A stretch of DNA of 64,000 bases from Candidatus Accumulibacter necessarius (GTDB lineage Bacteria > Pseudomonadota > Gammaproteobacteria > Burkholderiales > Rhodocyclaceae). Of the stretch, positions 1-9,400 are shown in pieces (positions within the stretch are counted from its first letter, which is position 1; the number at the start of each line of letters is the position of its first letter). The position numbers and the translations under genes are program-made. Below the pieces are notes generated by a model. It was not told where the DNA came from, ran no database searches, and worked only from the letters and a program-made list of their open reading frames with translations. The stretch is taken from contig JAFLDL010000005.1 in NCBI GenBank assembly GCA_017302435.1, forward strand, positions 62,001-126,000, in the 5' to 3' direction.

Positions 1-236
1 TCGCGCTGCCAGGTGTCAAGCTCTGCGCGCGGGAAGCGCGATAAGGGCTGCAACTGGAAATCCAGAAAGACATCGATATCGAGGGTGCCCGCCTTGTATT
101 GCTCGTAGAACTCGATATTTCTCGCTTCGTACAGGGTGCGGTCGAGAATTCCCTTGCCGATCAGGAACTGCGCCCATTCAAAGTCGCTGTCACCAGCGAT
201 CAGGGTGTTGTCGAGGTCGAAGAGGGCCAGATCCAT
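1..236 (-). CDS. HAD-superfamily phosphatase, N-terminal part (runs off window)
   Basis: The frame starts at the ATG at 236 and is cut by the left window edge, so only about 78 residues are visible. The N-terminus carries DLDNTL, the HAD motif I, with Asp7 as nucleophile and Asp9 as general acid/base. The following helical cap region (RNIEFYEQYKAGTLDIDVF) is typical of HAD-IB phosphatases of the SerB/phosphoserine phosphatase-like group. It lies 20 bp downstream of hda on the same strand and is probably cotranscribed with it. The substrate cannot be told from this fragment. Confidence 0.8.
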   Translation of the reverse strand, partial: MDLALFDLDNTLIAGDSDFEWAQFLIGKGILDRTLYEARNIEFYEQYKAGTLDIDVFLDFQLQPLSRFPRAELDTWQR

Positions 237-256
237 TCTTTGCTTTCAGACAGGTC

Positions 257-913
257 TCAGATGTTCAGGGAGGTTTGCAGAACCTCGCGCAGTAGCGGCA
301 GGGTGATCGGACGCTTGTGTTCGAGCGAGTAACGGTCGATGGCCAGGAGCAAGGCAGCCAGGCTGCGCATGTCGCGTGGTGCACGCGAAAAGAGGTAGCT
401 GAAGGCCTCCGGCGGCAGGACCAGGCCCCTCGTCCTTGCCTGCTCGGCGAGTGCCGCCAGCTTCTCGGCGTCGCTCAGCGGGTGCAGGCGGTAAACCAGA
501 CCGCTCCCCAGGCGGGTGCGCAGATCCTCGCGCAGCGTCAGTCGCGAGGGGGGCTCGTCGGCTGCGGCGAGCAGACGGCCGCCGCCGCCACGCAGGCGAT
601 TGATCAGGTTGAAGAGGACGATCTGCCCACCGTCGACCAGCGCCTCAAGGTGGTCCACGGCGTAGACATCCTGCGCCAGCGCCAGCGCGGACAGTTCCGG
701 GTCCAGCCGCGCATCGCAGTACGCTGCCGGACACGCCTGCAGCAGATGCGTCTTGCCGGCTCCCGCTTCACCCCAGACAAAAAACACGGACTCGCGGTTC
801 GTCGGTGCCAGCCACGCCGCCAGACCGGTCAGCGCTTCCGCGTTGCTGCCAGTGACAAAATTGTCGAAGCTGGGCGGATCCGCCGGCAGCAGGTCAAGGA
901 TCAACTGCCGCAT
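257..913 (-). CDS. hda: DnaA regulatory inactivator Hda
   Basis: Encodes 218 residues, the usual size of Hda. Residues 3-8 (QLILDL) form the beta-clamp binding motif at the extreme N-terminus. That is why the ATG at 913 was chosen over the upstream in-frame ATG at 967. A Walker A motif (GEAGAGKT, about residues 48-55) and a Walker B-like segment (YAVDHLEAL) identify the AAA+ domain related to DnaA domain III. Hda with the DNA-loaded clamp stimulates ATP hydrolysis on DnaA and prevents re-initiation. It is divergent from purM, an arrangement common in Betaproteobacteria, and followed by the HAD gene. Confidence 0.92.
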   Translation of the reverse strand: MRQLILDLLPADPPSFDNFVTGSNAEALTGLAAWLAPTNRESVFFVWGEAGAGKTHLLQACPAAYCDARLDPELSALALAQDVYAVDHLEALVDGGQIVLFNLINRLRGGGGRLLAAADEPPSRLTLREDLRTRLGSGLVYRLHPLSDAEKLAALAEQARTRGLVLPPEAFSYLFSRAPRDMRSLAALLLAIDRYSLEHKRPITLPLLREVLQTSLNI

Positions 914-1056
914 CGGGGCTGTTTCGAGTTGCGGCGTATGCGGGCGGTCAGCACGCGGAAGGGCCATTTCGGATAAGATTCGGGGTTCAGACGATCGAAG
1001 TCGTGCATTCTACCACTGCGCAGCATCTGGCAGCCTTGCTCGGGATACCCTACAAC

Positions 1057-2100
1057 ATGACTCAGGAATCTCTCTCCTATCGCGATGCGGGTGTCGACAT
1101 CGACGCCGGCGATCAACTGGTCGAACGAATCAAGCCGTTCGCCCGCAAGACCATTCGTCCGGGCGTGCTCGGTGGCATTGGCGGCTTTGGCGCGCTGTTC
1201 CAAGTACCGCGAAACTACCGCGAGCCGGTACTGGTTTCGGGTACCGACGGGGTTGGCACCAAACTCAAGCTGGCTTTCGAGTTGCAGCGGCATGACACGA
1301 TCGGCATCGATCTGGTGGCCATGAGCGTCAACGATATCCTGGTGCAAGGCGCCGAACCGCTGTTCTTCCTCGACTACTTCGCCTGCGGCAAGCTCGACGT
1401 CGATACCGCTGCCGATGTCGTCAAGGGCATTGCCAGGGGCTGCGAACTCGCCGGCTGCGCACTGGTCGGCGGTGAGACGGCCGAGATGCCGGGCATGTAT
1501 CCGGCGGGTGAGTACGATCTCGCCGGTTTTGCCGTCGGCGTCGTCGAGAAGTCGGCGATCATCGACGGCTCAACGATCGTCCCGGGCGACGTCCTGCTTG
1601 GCCTGCCATCATCGGGTGCCCACGCCAACGGTTACTCGCTGCTACGCAAGATCATTGCCCGCTCGCAGCCCGATCTGGCGCAGGCCTTCGATGGCGAAAC
1701 CACGCTGGGCGAAGCCATCCTGGCGCCGACCCGAATCTACGTCAAGCCGCTGCTGGCTCTGATGCAGTCGCTGCCGGTCAAGGGCATGGCCCATATCACC
1801 GGTGGCGGCTTGACCGGCAACGTGCCGCGCATCCTGCCGCGCGCGGTCCGCGCCGAGATCGTGCAGGCAGCGTGGCCGCGCCCGAAACTATTCGACTGGC
1901 TGCAGCGCCAAGGAAGCGTGGCCGAGAGCGAAATGCACCGCGTTTTCAACTGCGGCATCGGCATGGTCGTCGTCGTCACCCGTGAGGACGTCCAGCAGGC
2001 CATCCAGATCCTGCGCAAGGCCGGCGAGTCGGCCGTGGTCATCGGTGTCATCAAGGCGCGCGCCGAGGGGGAAGCGGCGACGACTGTGGTTCCGGCCTGA
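1057..2100 (+). CDS. purM: Phosphoribosylformylglycinamidine cyclo-ligase PurM
   Basis: 347 residues. Catalyses ATP-dependent closure of FGAM to aminoimidazole ribonucleotide, the fifth step of purine synthesis in the cytosol. The start at 1057 gives the family N-terminus [18 protein letters not shown]; an upstream in-frame ATG at 1003 would add 18 atypical residues. Visible family motifs are [14 protein letters not shown] (ATP/substrate region) and [13 protein letters not shown]. The length is standard. It is transcribed divergently from hda across about 140 bp, and no PurR-like operator was recognised there. Confidence 0.95.
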   Translation: MTQESLSYRDAGVDIDAGDQLVERIKPFARKTIRPGVLGGIGGFGALFQVPRNYREPVLVSGTDGVGTKLKLAFELQRHDTIGIDLVAMSVNDILVQGAEPLFFLDYFACGKLDVDTAADVVKGIARGCELAGCALVGGETAEMPGMYPAGEYDLAGFAVGVVEKSAIIDGSTIVPGDVLLGLPSSGAHANGYSLLRKIIARSQPDLAQAFDGETTLGEAILAPTRIYVKPLLALMQSLPVKGMAHITGGGLTGNVPRILPRAVRAEIVQAAWPRPKLFDWLQRQGSVAESEMHRVFNCGIGMVVVVTREDVQQAIQILRKAGESAVVIGVIKARAEGEAATTVVPA

Positions 2101-2192
2101 GAGGCTGCACCAATTTTTCACGACCATGACGCCCGGCAAAAGACGTGGCCTGCTCGACGGCGTAAAATGATCAACTCCAACAGGGAGACAGA

Positions 2193-3032
2193 ATGATGAC
2201 TGCAACAGATGAGTTTTGTGTTCGGACCAGTGGCGCGGCGACGATGCGCTCGAAAAGCACGCGGCGGGTGGCTGGCAGCCTGGGCATCGCCGTCGCCCTG
2301 CTGCTGGGCGGCTGTGCCGAGCTGACCGGCCCGTCAACCACCGTCACGGCCAGTGATCCGGCGCGCATCACGCGCACGGGCTTCCTCAGCGACTACGGTC
2401 GCCTGACGCTTGCGCCCGGCGGTGACGGTGCGCTGTGCTGGCGGAAGCCGGAACTGGACCTGAAGCGTTACAACAAGGTGCTGATCAACCGAATTCTGGT
2501 GACCATCAAGGCCGATCAGCAGGAGGGTGTCGACCCGACGGATCTCAAGTCCCTGGTCGACTACTTTCATGGCGCGCTGGTCAAGGAATTGAAGCCGCAG
2601 ATGCAGATCGTCAATGAGCCCGGGCCGGGGGTGATCGTCTTGCGCATAGCGCTGACCGATCTGGTGCCAACGCAGGTCAGCCGCAGCCTGGCTGGTACCG
2701 CGATCCCTTACGGCTTCGTGGCCGAGGCAGGTTCCGGGGTGGCGACCGGCAGGCCGGCGGGGTCCACGCCGTATCTCGGCGAGACCGGCATCGAAATGCA
2801 GTTTCTCGACGGCGCCAGCGGTGTCGTGCTGGCCGAATGCGCCGACACGCAGATCGGGAGGAAGTATGCTGCCGATGTCGACGCCGGTGCGGCCGGGGCT
2901 ACCAACACCTGGGTCAAGGGCTACATGAGTTCCTTCCAGAGCTGGTCGTACGCAAGGGACGCCTTCGACAAGTGGGCGCGGCAAATCGCCACGCGGTTTG
3001 CGGTTCTGCGCGGAGTAGAGCCGCCCAAGTAA
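2193..3032 (+). CDS. DUF3313 family lipoprotein
   Basis: 279 residues with a lipoprotein signal: a basic stretch (RSKSTRR), a hydrophobic core and the lipobox LLGGC with Cys near residue 41. The rest resembles the DUF3313 family of outer-membrane lipoproteins of unknown function (GFLSDYGRL, then an RYNKVLINRILV segment). The ATG at 2193 follows a good AGGGAGACAG ribosome-binding site. An internal ATG at 2244 would give a more conventional short signal peptide but lacks a clear RBS. A terminator follows directly, so it is probably a single-gene unit. Confidence 0.75.
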   Translation: MMTATDEFCVRTSGAATMRSKSTRRVAGSLGIAVALLLGGCAELTGPSTTVTASDPARITRTGFLSDYGRLTLAPGGDGALCWRKPELDLKRYNKVLINRILVTIKADQQEGVDPTDLKSLVDYFHGALVKELKPQMQIVNEPGPGVIVLRIALTDLVPTQVSRSLAGTAIPYGFVAEAGSGVATGRPAGSTPYLGETGIEMQFLDGASGVVLAECADTQIGRKYAADVDAGAAGATNTWVKGYMSSFQSWSYARDAFDKWARQIATRFAVLRGVEPPK

Positions 3033-3047
3033 GCTGTGCTCGCCAAG

Positions 3048-3070
3048 GGGCCGCTGTTGCGGCCCTTTTT
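3048..3070 (+). terminator. Rho-independent terminator after DUF3313 gene
   Basis: A 7-bp GC stem (GGGCCGC/GCGGCCC) with a TGTT loop is followed by TTTTT, 15 bp after the lipoprotein stop codon. Confidence 0.85.
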
Positions 3071-3213
3071 CATGGTGCGCCCGGCGGCGCAGCGACTGCC
3101 CAAAAGGGGTTGCCAATGGGCGGAGCGCCTGGCGGCCGCCAGATCGCTGCTCAGGCCAGGAGTCCGGATGGGCAAACCCTGGCAGGTTTGACTGACAACA
3201 AGGGGAGAGACGA

Positions 3214-4041
3214 ATGGGAAAGCTCGCGGGAAAAGTGGCCATCGTCAGCGGTTCGGGGCGGGGCATCGGGCGGGAAGTGGCGCTCAAGCTGGCCCGGGAA
3301 GGCGCACGCGTGGTCGTCAATGATCTCGACGCGGGGCCGGCCGAGCAGACCGTTGCCGACATCGGCGCTGACGGCGGGCGGGCGGTGGCCTGCGTCGGCA
3401 GCGTGACCTCGCACGACTTTGCCGGGCGCTTCGTGCAGACCGCGCTCGGTGAGTTCGGCGGGCTCGATATCATCGTCAACAATGCCGGCTACACCTGGGA
3501 CAACGTCGTCCAGAAGATGACCGACGAGCAATGGCAAGCGATGCTCGATGTGCATCTGACTGCCCCTTTCCGGATTCTGCGCGCGGCAGCCGACTTCATC
3601 CGCACGGCAGCGAAGCAGGAGAGCGAGGCCGGGCAGGAGAATTTCCGGAAGGTGGTCAACGTCTCGTCGATTGCCGGCATCGGCGGCAATGCGGGCCAGG
3701 TCAATTATGCCGCGGCCAAGGCCGGGATCGTCGGACTGACGCGGACGCTGGCCAAGGAATGGGGCCGCTACCGGGTGAATGTGAATTGCGTCGCCTTCGG
3801 CCTGATCAATACCCGTTTGACCAGTGCCCCTGCCGGTGGCAACGCGACGCTGGAAATCGAAGGCCGGCAGATCAAGGCCGGCGTCAATCCCGACCTGCTC
3901 CGGCAAATGGAAGCCATGGTGCCGCTCGGTCGCGGCGGCACCCCCGAAGAGGCGGCCGGGGCTATCGTGATGCTGTGCTATCCCGAGGCCAATTACGTCT
4001 CCGGCGAACTCCTGGTCTGCGCCGGCGGCTTCCGCATCTGA
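3214..4041 (+). CDS. SDR family NAD(P)-dependent oxidoreductase
   Basis: 275 residues of the classical short-chain dehydrogenase fold. The cofactor motif SGSGRGIG sits at residues 12-19, the NNAG motif follows, and the catalytic set Ser152, Tyr165 and Lys169 is visible (VSSIAG and YAAAK). It most resembles FabG-type 3-oxoacyl reductases, with a longer C-terminal half than E. coli FabG. The RBS GGGGAGAG precedes the ATG. It stands alone between a terminator and a convergent PIN gene, so the substrate is unassigned. Confidence 0.85.
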   Translation: MGKLAGKVAIVSGSGRGIGREVALKLAREGARVVVNDLDAGPAEQTVADIGADGGRAVACVGSVTSHDFAGRFVQTALGEFGGLDIIVNNAGYTWDNVVQKMTDEQWQAMLDVHLTAPFRILRAAADFIRTAAKQESEAGQENFRKVVNVSSIAGIGGNAGQVNYAAAKAGIVGLTRTLAKEWGRYRVNVNCVAFGLINTRLTSAPAGGNATLEIEGRQIKAGVNPDLLRQMEAMVPLGRGGTPEEAAGAIVMLCYPEANYVSGELLVCAGGFRI

Positions 4042-4140
4042 CGCCGTGCGGGTGTGCTGCCGTGGTGAGCACGGTCTGGCGCGACAGGCGAGCGTCCTGC
4101 AGGGTCCCGAGCGTATTGCGCTGACCGGCGGGCAGGGCGT

Positions 4141-4590
4141 TCAGGCGATCGCAGCGGTCGCGCTTTCAGCAATCAGCCCGCTGGCCGCGCTGGCCGTGAC
4201 TATCACGAAGGGGAGCGGCAGGCGGCGCTGGCGGGCGAGTTGCAGCAGCCTGCGGTCGCGGGTGATCAGCAGGTCGGCCCGGCAGCGCATGCCGAGGATC
4301 AGGAACTTCTGGTCGTCGGCGTCGCGGCAGCGGGGCAGCGGGTAATCCTCGACCGCGTCGGGTTCGCAGTGGGTAACGAAACTGGCGTAACCGTCCAGCA
4401 GCACGCCCTGTGCTGCCGCGTCGAGACCGAACTGCGGATAGGTACAGACGCGCTGCAGTTCGGCAAGACAGGGGCGGTCGGTAAAGCAGTGCAGGGTGCC
4501 GCGCGCTATGGCCTGCTGCAGCGCCAGCGTCTGCGGATCCGCGAAGTGCAGCAGATCGATCACGATGTTGGTATCGAGTACCGCGCGCAT
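4141..4590 (-). CDS. PIN-domain putative toxin
   Basis: About 149 residues. The N-terminus MRAVLDTNIVIDLL holds the first acidic residue of the PIN nuclease site (Asp in LDTN). Further acidic residues follow in the middle (CRDADDQKFL) and near the C-terminus (LLITRDRRLL), as in the family of putative TA toxin components (COG1569-like). The ATG at 4590 was chosen because it places LDTN at the N-terminus. It starts 4 bp after the stop of the upstream FAD oxidoreductase gene, so the two look cotranscribed. No antitoxin gene is visible next to it. Confidence 0.75.
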   Translation of the reverse strand: MRAVLDTNIVIDLLHFADPQTLALQQAIARGTLHCFTDRPCLAELQRVCTYPQFGLDAAAQGVLLDGYASFVTHCEPDAVEDYPLPRCRDADDQKFLILGMRCRADLLITRDRRLLQLARQRRLPLPFVIVTASAASGLIAESATAAIA

Positions 4591-4594
4591 CGGG

Positions 4595-5728
4595 TCAGCC
4601 GGCCTGCAGTTCTGCGGCGACATGGTCGGCGATTGCCAGCGACGCGGTCAGGCCCGGCGATTCGATGCCGAAGAGGTTGACCAGGCCGGCAATGCCATGT
4701 TGCGCCGGGCCCTGGATCAGGAAGTCGGCGGGCGGCTCCGAGCGGCCGGAGATTTTCGGGCGGATGCCGGCGTAGGCCGGCGCCAGCGCCGCGTCAGGCA
4801 GCCCTGGCCAGTAGCGGCGGATCTCGGCGTAGAAGGCCCTGGCGCGCGCCGGGTCGACGCGGTAATCAAGGGGAGCGATTGGCCGCCCCGGCGTGGACTC
4901 GGGCAGCCACTCGACGTCCGGGCCGAAGCGGGCCTGTCCGCCGAGGTCCAGGGTCAGGTGGACGCCCAGGCCGCCGGTTTCCGGCAGTGGATAGACCAGC
5001 CGCGAGAAAGGCGAGCGGCCGGCGAGCGCGTAGTAGTTGCCCTTGGCGTGATGGCTTGCCGGTATCCGGTCAGCCGGAAAGCCGGCGAGCGATCTGGCGA
5101 CTTCCGGGGCCCAGAGACCGGCCGCGTTGATCAGCATCGCCGTTCGGAAGCGCAGGCTCTCGGCGCCGCCGCTCTCAAGGATGAAGCCGGCCGGTTCGAT
5201 CGAGCCGCCGTGCAGCGGGCAGCGCAAAGCCAGTGAAGCGCCTTCGCGCTCGGCGTCGCCGAGCAGCGCCAGCATCAACCCATGGCTATCGATGATCCCC
5301 GTGGACGGTGAAAGCAGGGCCGCAGTGCACGCCAGTTCGGGTTCGCGGGCGCGTGCTTCGGCGGCGCTCAGCAAGCGCAGGTCATTGACGCCATTAAGCT
5401 GGCCCTGCTGCTGCAGTGCCCCGAGTTTGTCGTCCTGCGCGGCGCTGGTGGCGACGATCAGCTTGCCACAGCGCCGGTGGCTGACGCCGTGGGTGCTGCA
5501 GAATTCGTAGAGTTGCCGGCGGCCGGCCACACACAGCGTTGCCTTGAGCGATCCCGAGGGGTAGTAGAGACCGGCGTGGATGACCTCACTGTTGCGGGCG
5601 CTGGTTTCGCTGCCGAAAGTGTCGTTGCGCTCGAGAATGACCGTCTCGATACCTCGCCGTGCGAGTGCACGGGCACAGGCCAGCCCGACCACACCGGCAC
5701 CGATGACGACCGCTGGCACGCTTTCCAT
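4595..5728 (-). CDS. FAD-dependent oxidoreductase, L-2-hydroxyglutarate oxidase/GlpD-like (DAO family)
   Basis: 377 residues. An N-terminal Rossmann motif ([20 protein letters not shown]) and the DAO-family layout ([15 protein letters not shown], then [12 protein letters not shown] and the C-terminal [16 protein letters not shown]) resemble LhgO/YgaF-type L-2-hydroxyacid oxidases. The start at 5728 follows a GGGAG Shine-Dalgarno; the longer frame to 5857 has no support. It is followed closely by the PIN-domain gene. The exact substrate is inferred from family resemblance only. Confidence 0.8.
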   Translation of the reverse strand: MESVPAVVIGAGVVGLACARALARRGIETVILERNDTFGSETSARNSEVIHAGLYYPSGSLKATLCVAGRRQLYEFCSTHGVSHRRCGKLIVATSAAQDDKLGALQQQGQLNGVNDLRLLSAAEARAREPELACTAALLSPSTGIIDSHGLMLALLGDAEREGASLALRCPLHGGSIEPAGFILESGGAESLRFRTAMLINAAGLWAPEVARSLAGFPADRIPASHHAKGNYYALAGRSPFSRLVYPLPETGGLGVHLTLDLGGQARFGPDVEWLPESTPGRPIAPLDYRVDPARARAFYAEIRRYWPGLPDAALAPAYAGIRPKISGRSEPPADFLIQGPAQHGIAGLVNLFGIESPGLTASLAIADHVAAELQAG

Positions 5729-5894
5729 TGCTTTCTCCCGAGACAGAAAGCGCATTGTAATGCCCTGCAGTCGGGCTTCGTCGGCTCGGCGGCATGGCGG
5801 CCGGCGTCTCGACCGCGCTTTGCCTCCGGCGGCGCTAGTCGCTACACTGGCGAGCATCGCTGCCCGACCGCCGGAGCCGCCGGATCACCGGACC

Positions 5895-6476
5895 ATGACC
5901 ATCGAGAAGACCCAGTCCAGCCACGACCAAGTCATCGCCGCCACGCGTCTCTGGCTGCAACGGGCGGTGATCGGCCTCAACCTCTGTCCCTTTGCCAAGG
6001 GCGTCCATGGCAAGGGGCTGGTGCGCTACGTGGTGAGCGATGCGCAGGACGACGAGGATCTGCTCGGCGATCTCGAGCGCGAGTTGCAGGTCCTGCTTGC
6101 GGCGCCGCCGGAGGCGGTGGATACGACGCTGCTGATCCACCCCCTCGCGCTTAATGAGTTCGCTGATTTCGTGCGCTTTCTCGATCTCGTCGAGGTGGTG
6201 CTGCGGACGCAGCGGCTGCAGGGCGTGCTGCAGGTCGCCAGTTTTCACCCGGACTACGTGTTTGCCGACAGCGAAGCGGATGACATCACCAACTGCACCA
6301 ACCGCTCGCCTTTCCCGACCCTGCACCTGCTGCGCGAGGCGAGCCTCGACCGCGCGGTGGCCGCCTTTCCCGATGCCGCAGCGATCTACGAACGCAACCT
6401 GCAGACCCTCAGGGAACTGGGCCACGCCGGCTGGCGGGAGCTGGGCGTCGGCGCGCCGCCGGACGACAGGGAATAG
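5895..6476 (+). CDS. DUF1415 family protein
   Basis: 193 residues. Recognisable DUF1415 features are the N-terminal AVIGLNLCPFAKGV and the central LQVASFHPDYVFAD and NRSPFPTLHLLRE segments. The function is unknown; conserved Cys and His residues suggest a metal or redox site, which is inference. It is the first gene of a tightly packed run with arfB (7 bp gap), DUF924 and YjbQ. Confidence 0.85.
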   Translation: MTIEKTQSSHDQVIAATRLWLQRAVIGLNLCPFAKGVHGKGLVRYVVSDAQDDEDLLGDLERELQVLLAAPPEAVDTTLLIHPLALNEFADFVRFLDLVEVVLRTQRLQGVLQVASFHPDYVFADSEADDITNCTNRSPFPTLHLLREASLDRAVAAFPDAAAIYERNLQTLRELGHAGWRELGVGAPPDDRE

Positions 6477-6483
6477 GTCGCCG

Positions 6484-6900
6484 ATGCCCGGGCTTTCGCC
6501 AAGAATCGAGCTGCGTGAGGACGAGGTCGAGGTGACCGCCATTCGCGCGCAGGGGGCGGGTGGCCAGAACGTCAACAAGGTAGCCAACGCCGTTCACCTG
6601 CGCTTCGACATCGTTGCCTCATCGCTGCCTGATGAACTCAAGGCGCGCTTGCTGCAGCGCCGCGATCAGCGCATCAGTGCCGACGGTGTCGTGATCATCA
6701 AGGCGCAGGCGCATCGCAGCCTCGAGCGCAATCGCATCGACGCGCTGTTCCGCCTGCGCGAGCTGATCGCCCAGGCCGCCTTCACGCCGGCGCCACGGCG
6801 GGCGACGAAGCCGACCCGCGGCTCGCAGGTGCGGCGCGTGGAAAGCAAGGTCAGGCGGGGTGCGGTGAAACTGCTGCGCGCCCGGGTCGTCGAACAATGA
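6484..6900 (+). CDS. arfB: Alternative ribosome-rescue factor ArfB (YaeJ)
   Basis: 138 residues. Carries the release-factor GGQ motif at residues 26-28 (AQGAGGQNVNK) and a basic C-terminal tail (VESKVRRGAVKLLRA) that in ArfB enters the empty mRNA channel. It lacks the codon-recognition domains of RF1/RF2, as expected. Hydrolyses peptidyl-tRNA on stalled ribosomes. It lies 7 bp downstream of the DUF1415 gene. Confidence 0.92.
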   Translation: MPGLSPRIELREDEVEVTAIRAQGAGGQNVNKVANAVHLRFDIVASSLPDELKARLLQRRDQRISADGVVIIKAQAHRSLERNRIDALFRLRELIAQAAFTPAPRRATKPTRGSQVRRVESKVRRGAVKLLRARVVEQ

Positions 6901-6955
6901 TCCTGGAGGGTTTGCCGATGTCCGTCGTCTGCTGTGCAACCGCAAGGGTGTTTCG

Positions 6956-7504
6956 ATGACGCCAGCGGACGTTCTTGACTTCTGGTTCGAGGAGACGAGC
7001 CCGGCGCAATGGTGGGCGAAATCGGACGTTTTCGACCGTCTGGTCGAGACACGTTTCGGCGCGCTGCATGCCGCAGCGGTGCGCGGCGAGTTGTACGACT
7101 GGCGCCGGGGTGCCGCTGCGGCCGATGGTCGGCTGGCCGAGATCATTGTCCTCGACCAGTTCTCGCGCAACCTCTTCCGCGATCGTCCCGAGGCTTTTGC
7201 CGCCGACGGCATGGCGCTGGTGCTTGCCCAGGAAGCGGTTGCCGCCGGCCTGGACCGCGTCCTCGATTCGGGGCGGCGAGCTTTTCTCTATCTCCCGTAC
7301 ATGCACAGCGAGTCGGCCCTGATCCACGCCTTGGCGGTCACGCTGTTCGCGGCCGAGGGCATGGAGCGAAACCTCGACTTCGAACGTCGCCACCAGGCGA
7401 TCATCGAGCGCTTCGGGCGCTACCCGCACCGCAATGCCATTCTCGGTCGCCAGTCGACGGCGGCCGAACTCGAATTTCTCAAGACGCCGGGGTCGGCCTT
7501 CTAG
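6956..7504 (+). CDS. DUF924 family protein
   Basis: 182 residues matching DUF924 throughout: VLDFWFEE at the N-terminus, IIVLDQFSRNLFRD in the centre, FLYLPYMHSE, and RYPHRNAILGR near the end. The fold is probably an all-helical TPR-like domain and the function is unknown. It sits 55 bp after arfB and 22 bp before the YjbQ gene on the same strand. Confidence 0.88.
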   Translation: MTPADVLDFWFEETSPAQWWAKSDVFDRLVETRFGALHAAAVRGELYDWRRGAAAADGRLAEIIVLDQFSRNLFRDRPEAFAADGMALVLAQEAVAAGLDRVLDSGRRAFLYLPYMHSESALIHALAVTLFAAEGMERNLDFERRHQAIIERFGRYPHRNAILGRQSTAAELEFLKTPGSAF

Positions 7505-7526
7505 GCGACCGGCAAAGGAGCGACCC

Positions 7527-7940
7527 ATGGCTTATCAGCAAACGTTTGACGTTCATAGTCGCGGTCGCGGCACGATCGAGATCACCGACGAGGTGGCGCG
7601 GATCGTTCGCGCGGCAGGGGTTGCGATCGGTCTGGTCAACGTCTTCGTCCAGCATACCAGCTGCTCGGTGGTGCTGACCGAGAACGCCGATCCGTCGGTG
7701 CGTCGGGATCTGGAAACCCTCGCTGCCCGCTGGGCGCCCGACGGCGATCCGGCCTATCACCACGACAACGAGGGCGACGACGACATGGCGGCGCACGGGC
7801 GGAACATCATCGCCGGTTCCTCATTGACGGTGCCTGTCGGCAACGGCGAGATGCGCCTCGGAACCTGGCAGGGGATCTATCTCTGGGAGCACCGGACGAT
7901 ATCGCATCGGCGCCGGGTGGTGGTCACGGTGATCGGCTGA
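7527..7940 (+). CDS. YjbQ family protein (UPF0047)
   Basis: 137 residues of the YjbQ/UPF0047 family, sometimes called secondary thiamine-phosphate synthase. Conserved segments are FVQHTSCSVVLTENADPSV, YHHDNEGDDD and the C-terminal LGTWQGIYLWEHR. These contribute His/Asp residues to a putative metal pocket. The physiological reaction is not established. A GGAG ribosome site precedes the ATG. It is the last gene of the DUF1415-arfB-DUF924-yjbQ run. Confidence 0.88.
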   Translation: MAYQQTFDVHSRGRGTIEITDEVARIVRAAGVAIGLVNVFVQHTSCSVVLTENADPSVRRDLETLAARWAPDGDPAYHHDNEGDDDMAAHGRNIIAGSSLTVPVGNGEMRLGTWQGIYLWEHRTISHRRRVVVTVIG

Positions 7941-8009
7941 AAACCGACCCGGAAGCCGACCGGTCGCTCGGCGCACCCGCGAGCGCCCGGTGGCGCAGCG
8001 GCGAGTGCT

Positions 8010-9230
8010 TCAGCGGACGACGCTGATCAGCCATCCGGCCAGGCCGGTCGCCAGGACAACCAGCCAGGGCGGCAGCTTCCAGAACATCAGGGCAACGAAG
8101 GCCAGCAGCGCCAGGCCGAAATCCTCCGGCCGGAAGATGGCACTGGTCCACACCGGTTGATACAGGGCCGCCAGGAGCAGGCCGACGACCGCCGCATTGA
8201 CGCCGGCGAGCGCGGCCTGGGTGCGAACGCTGCGGCGCAGCTGTTCCCAGAAGGGCAGCGCCCCGGCGACGAGAAGGAACGAGGGGATGAAGATGGCGAC
8301 AAGACAGAGCAGGCCGCCAATCCAGCCACTGGGCGCGGTATTCATCGATGCCCCGAGGAACGCGGCAAAGGTGAACAGCGGGCCGGGCACGGCCTGTGCG
8401 GCACCATAGCCGGCCAGGAAGGTCTCGTTTGTCAGCCAACCGCTGGGCACGACCTCGGCCTGCAGAAGCGGCAGCACGACGTGTCCGCCGCCAAAGACCA
8501 GCGCGCCGGCGCGGAAAAAGGCGTCAGACAGCGCCAGGGCCTGGTTCGGCCAGATGCGGAGAAGAATCGGCAGAGCGATCAGCAGGGCAGCGAAAAGTAC
8601 CAGCAGCACGGCCGCCAGGCGACGACTGACGGCAATCGGCAATGGATCGTGGCTTGCATCCTGGACGGGTTTGAACACGAGCCAGCCGACGACGGCTGCG
8701 CTGGTGATCATGCCGACCTGTCCCCAGGCGGTCGGCCAGAGCAGAGTCACGCAGGCAGCGACTGCGGCGATGGTGACGCGCGTGCTGTCAGTGCACAGAT
8801 TGCACGCCATGCCCCATACCGCCTGCGCGACGACCGCCACGGCGACGACCTTCAAACCGTGCAGCGCGCCGGCGGGCAGGGCGTTGCCCCAGCTCGCAAC
8901 GCCGATGGCGAAGAGGATCAGGGCGATTGCCGAGGGCAGGGTGAATCCTGCCCAGGCCGCCAGAGCGCCGGGGAACCCGGCGCGCGACAGCCCGATCGCC
9001 ATGCCCACCTGACTGCTGGCGGGGCCGGGCAGGAATTGGCAGAGGGCAACCAGGTCGGCGTAGCTGCGCTCACCGAGCCAGTGCCGGCGAGTGACAAACT
9101 CGTCGCGGAAGTATCCGAGGTGTGCAATCGGCCCGCCGAACGACGTCAGTCCCAGGCGAAGGAAGACCAGGAAAACCGTCCACGCACCGACAGGCGGGTT
9201 TGCTGCCCGGTCATTGTCTGCTGATCCCAT
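8010..9230 (-). CDS. chrA: Chromate efflux transporter ChrA (two-domain form)
   Basis: 406 residues with about ten hydrophobic segments and two homologous CHR halves. The first opens with FLRLGLTSFGGPIAHLGYF, the second with FFRAGALVFGGGHVVLPLL. Long-chain ChrA proteins export chromate across the inner membrane, and some homologues are annotated without proven chromate activity. The ATG at 9230 precedes the first hydrophobic segment; the upstream extension to 9401 is unsupported. It is convergent with yjbQ and divergent from the oxidoreductase pair. Confidence 0.88.
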   Translation of the reverse strand: MGSADNDRAANPPVGAWTVFLVFLRLGLTSFGGPIAHLGYFRDEFVTRRHWLGERSYADLVALCQFLPGPASSQVGMAIGLSRAGFPGALAAWAGFTLPSAIALILFAIGVASWGNALPAGALHGLKVVAVAVVAQAVWGMACNLCTDSTRVTIAAVAACVTLLWPTAWGQVGMITSAAVVGWLVFKPVQDASHDPLPIAVSRRLAAVLLVLFAALLIALPILLRIWPNQALALSDAFFRAGALVFGGGHVVLPLLQAEVVPSGWLTNETFLAGYGAAQAVPGPLFTFAAFLGASMNTAPSGWIGGLLCLVAIFIPSFLLVAGALPFWEQLRRSVRTQAALAGVNAAVVGLLLAALYQPVWTSAIFRPEDFGLALLAFVALMFWKLPPWLVVLATGLAGWLISVVR

Positions 9231-9400
9231 GCGATGAACCCTCTGCAGCGAAAGATGCAGATGATAACCGGAAGCCCTTGAACAAAGTCCGGCGGGCGGT
9301 TTCGTCGGCGACCGCCGGCCGCATGATGTCATCGACTTGGGGCGCTGTGGCAAGGTACACTCCGACGCTTGATTGTCACGCCGCGGCGAGGGGAAGAGCA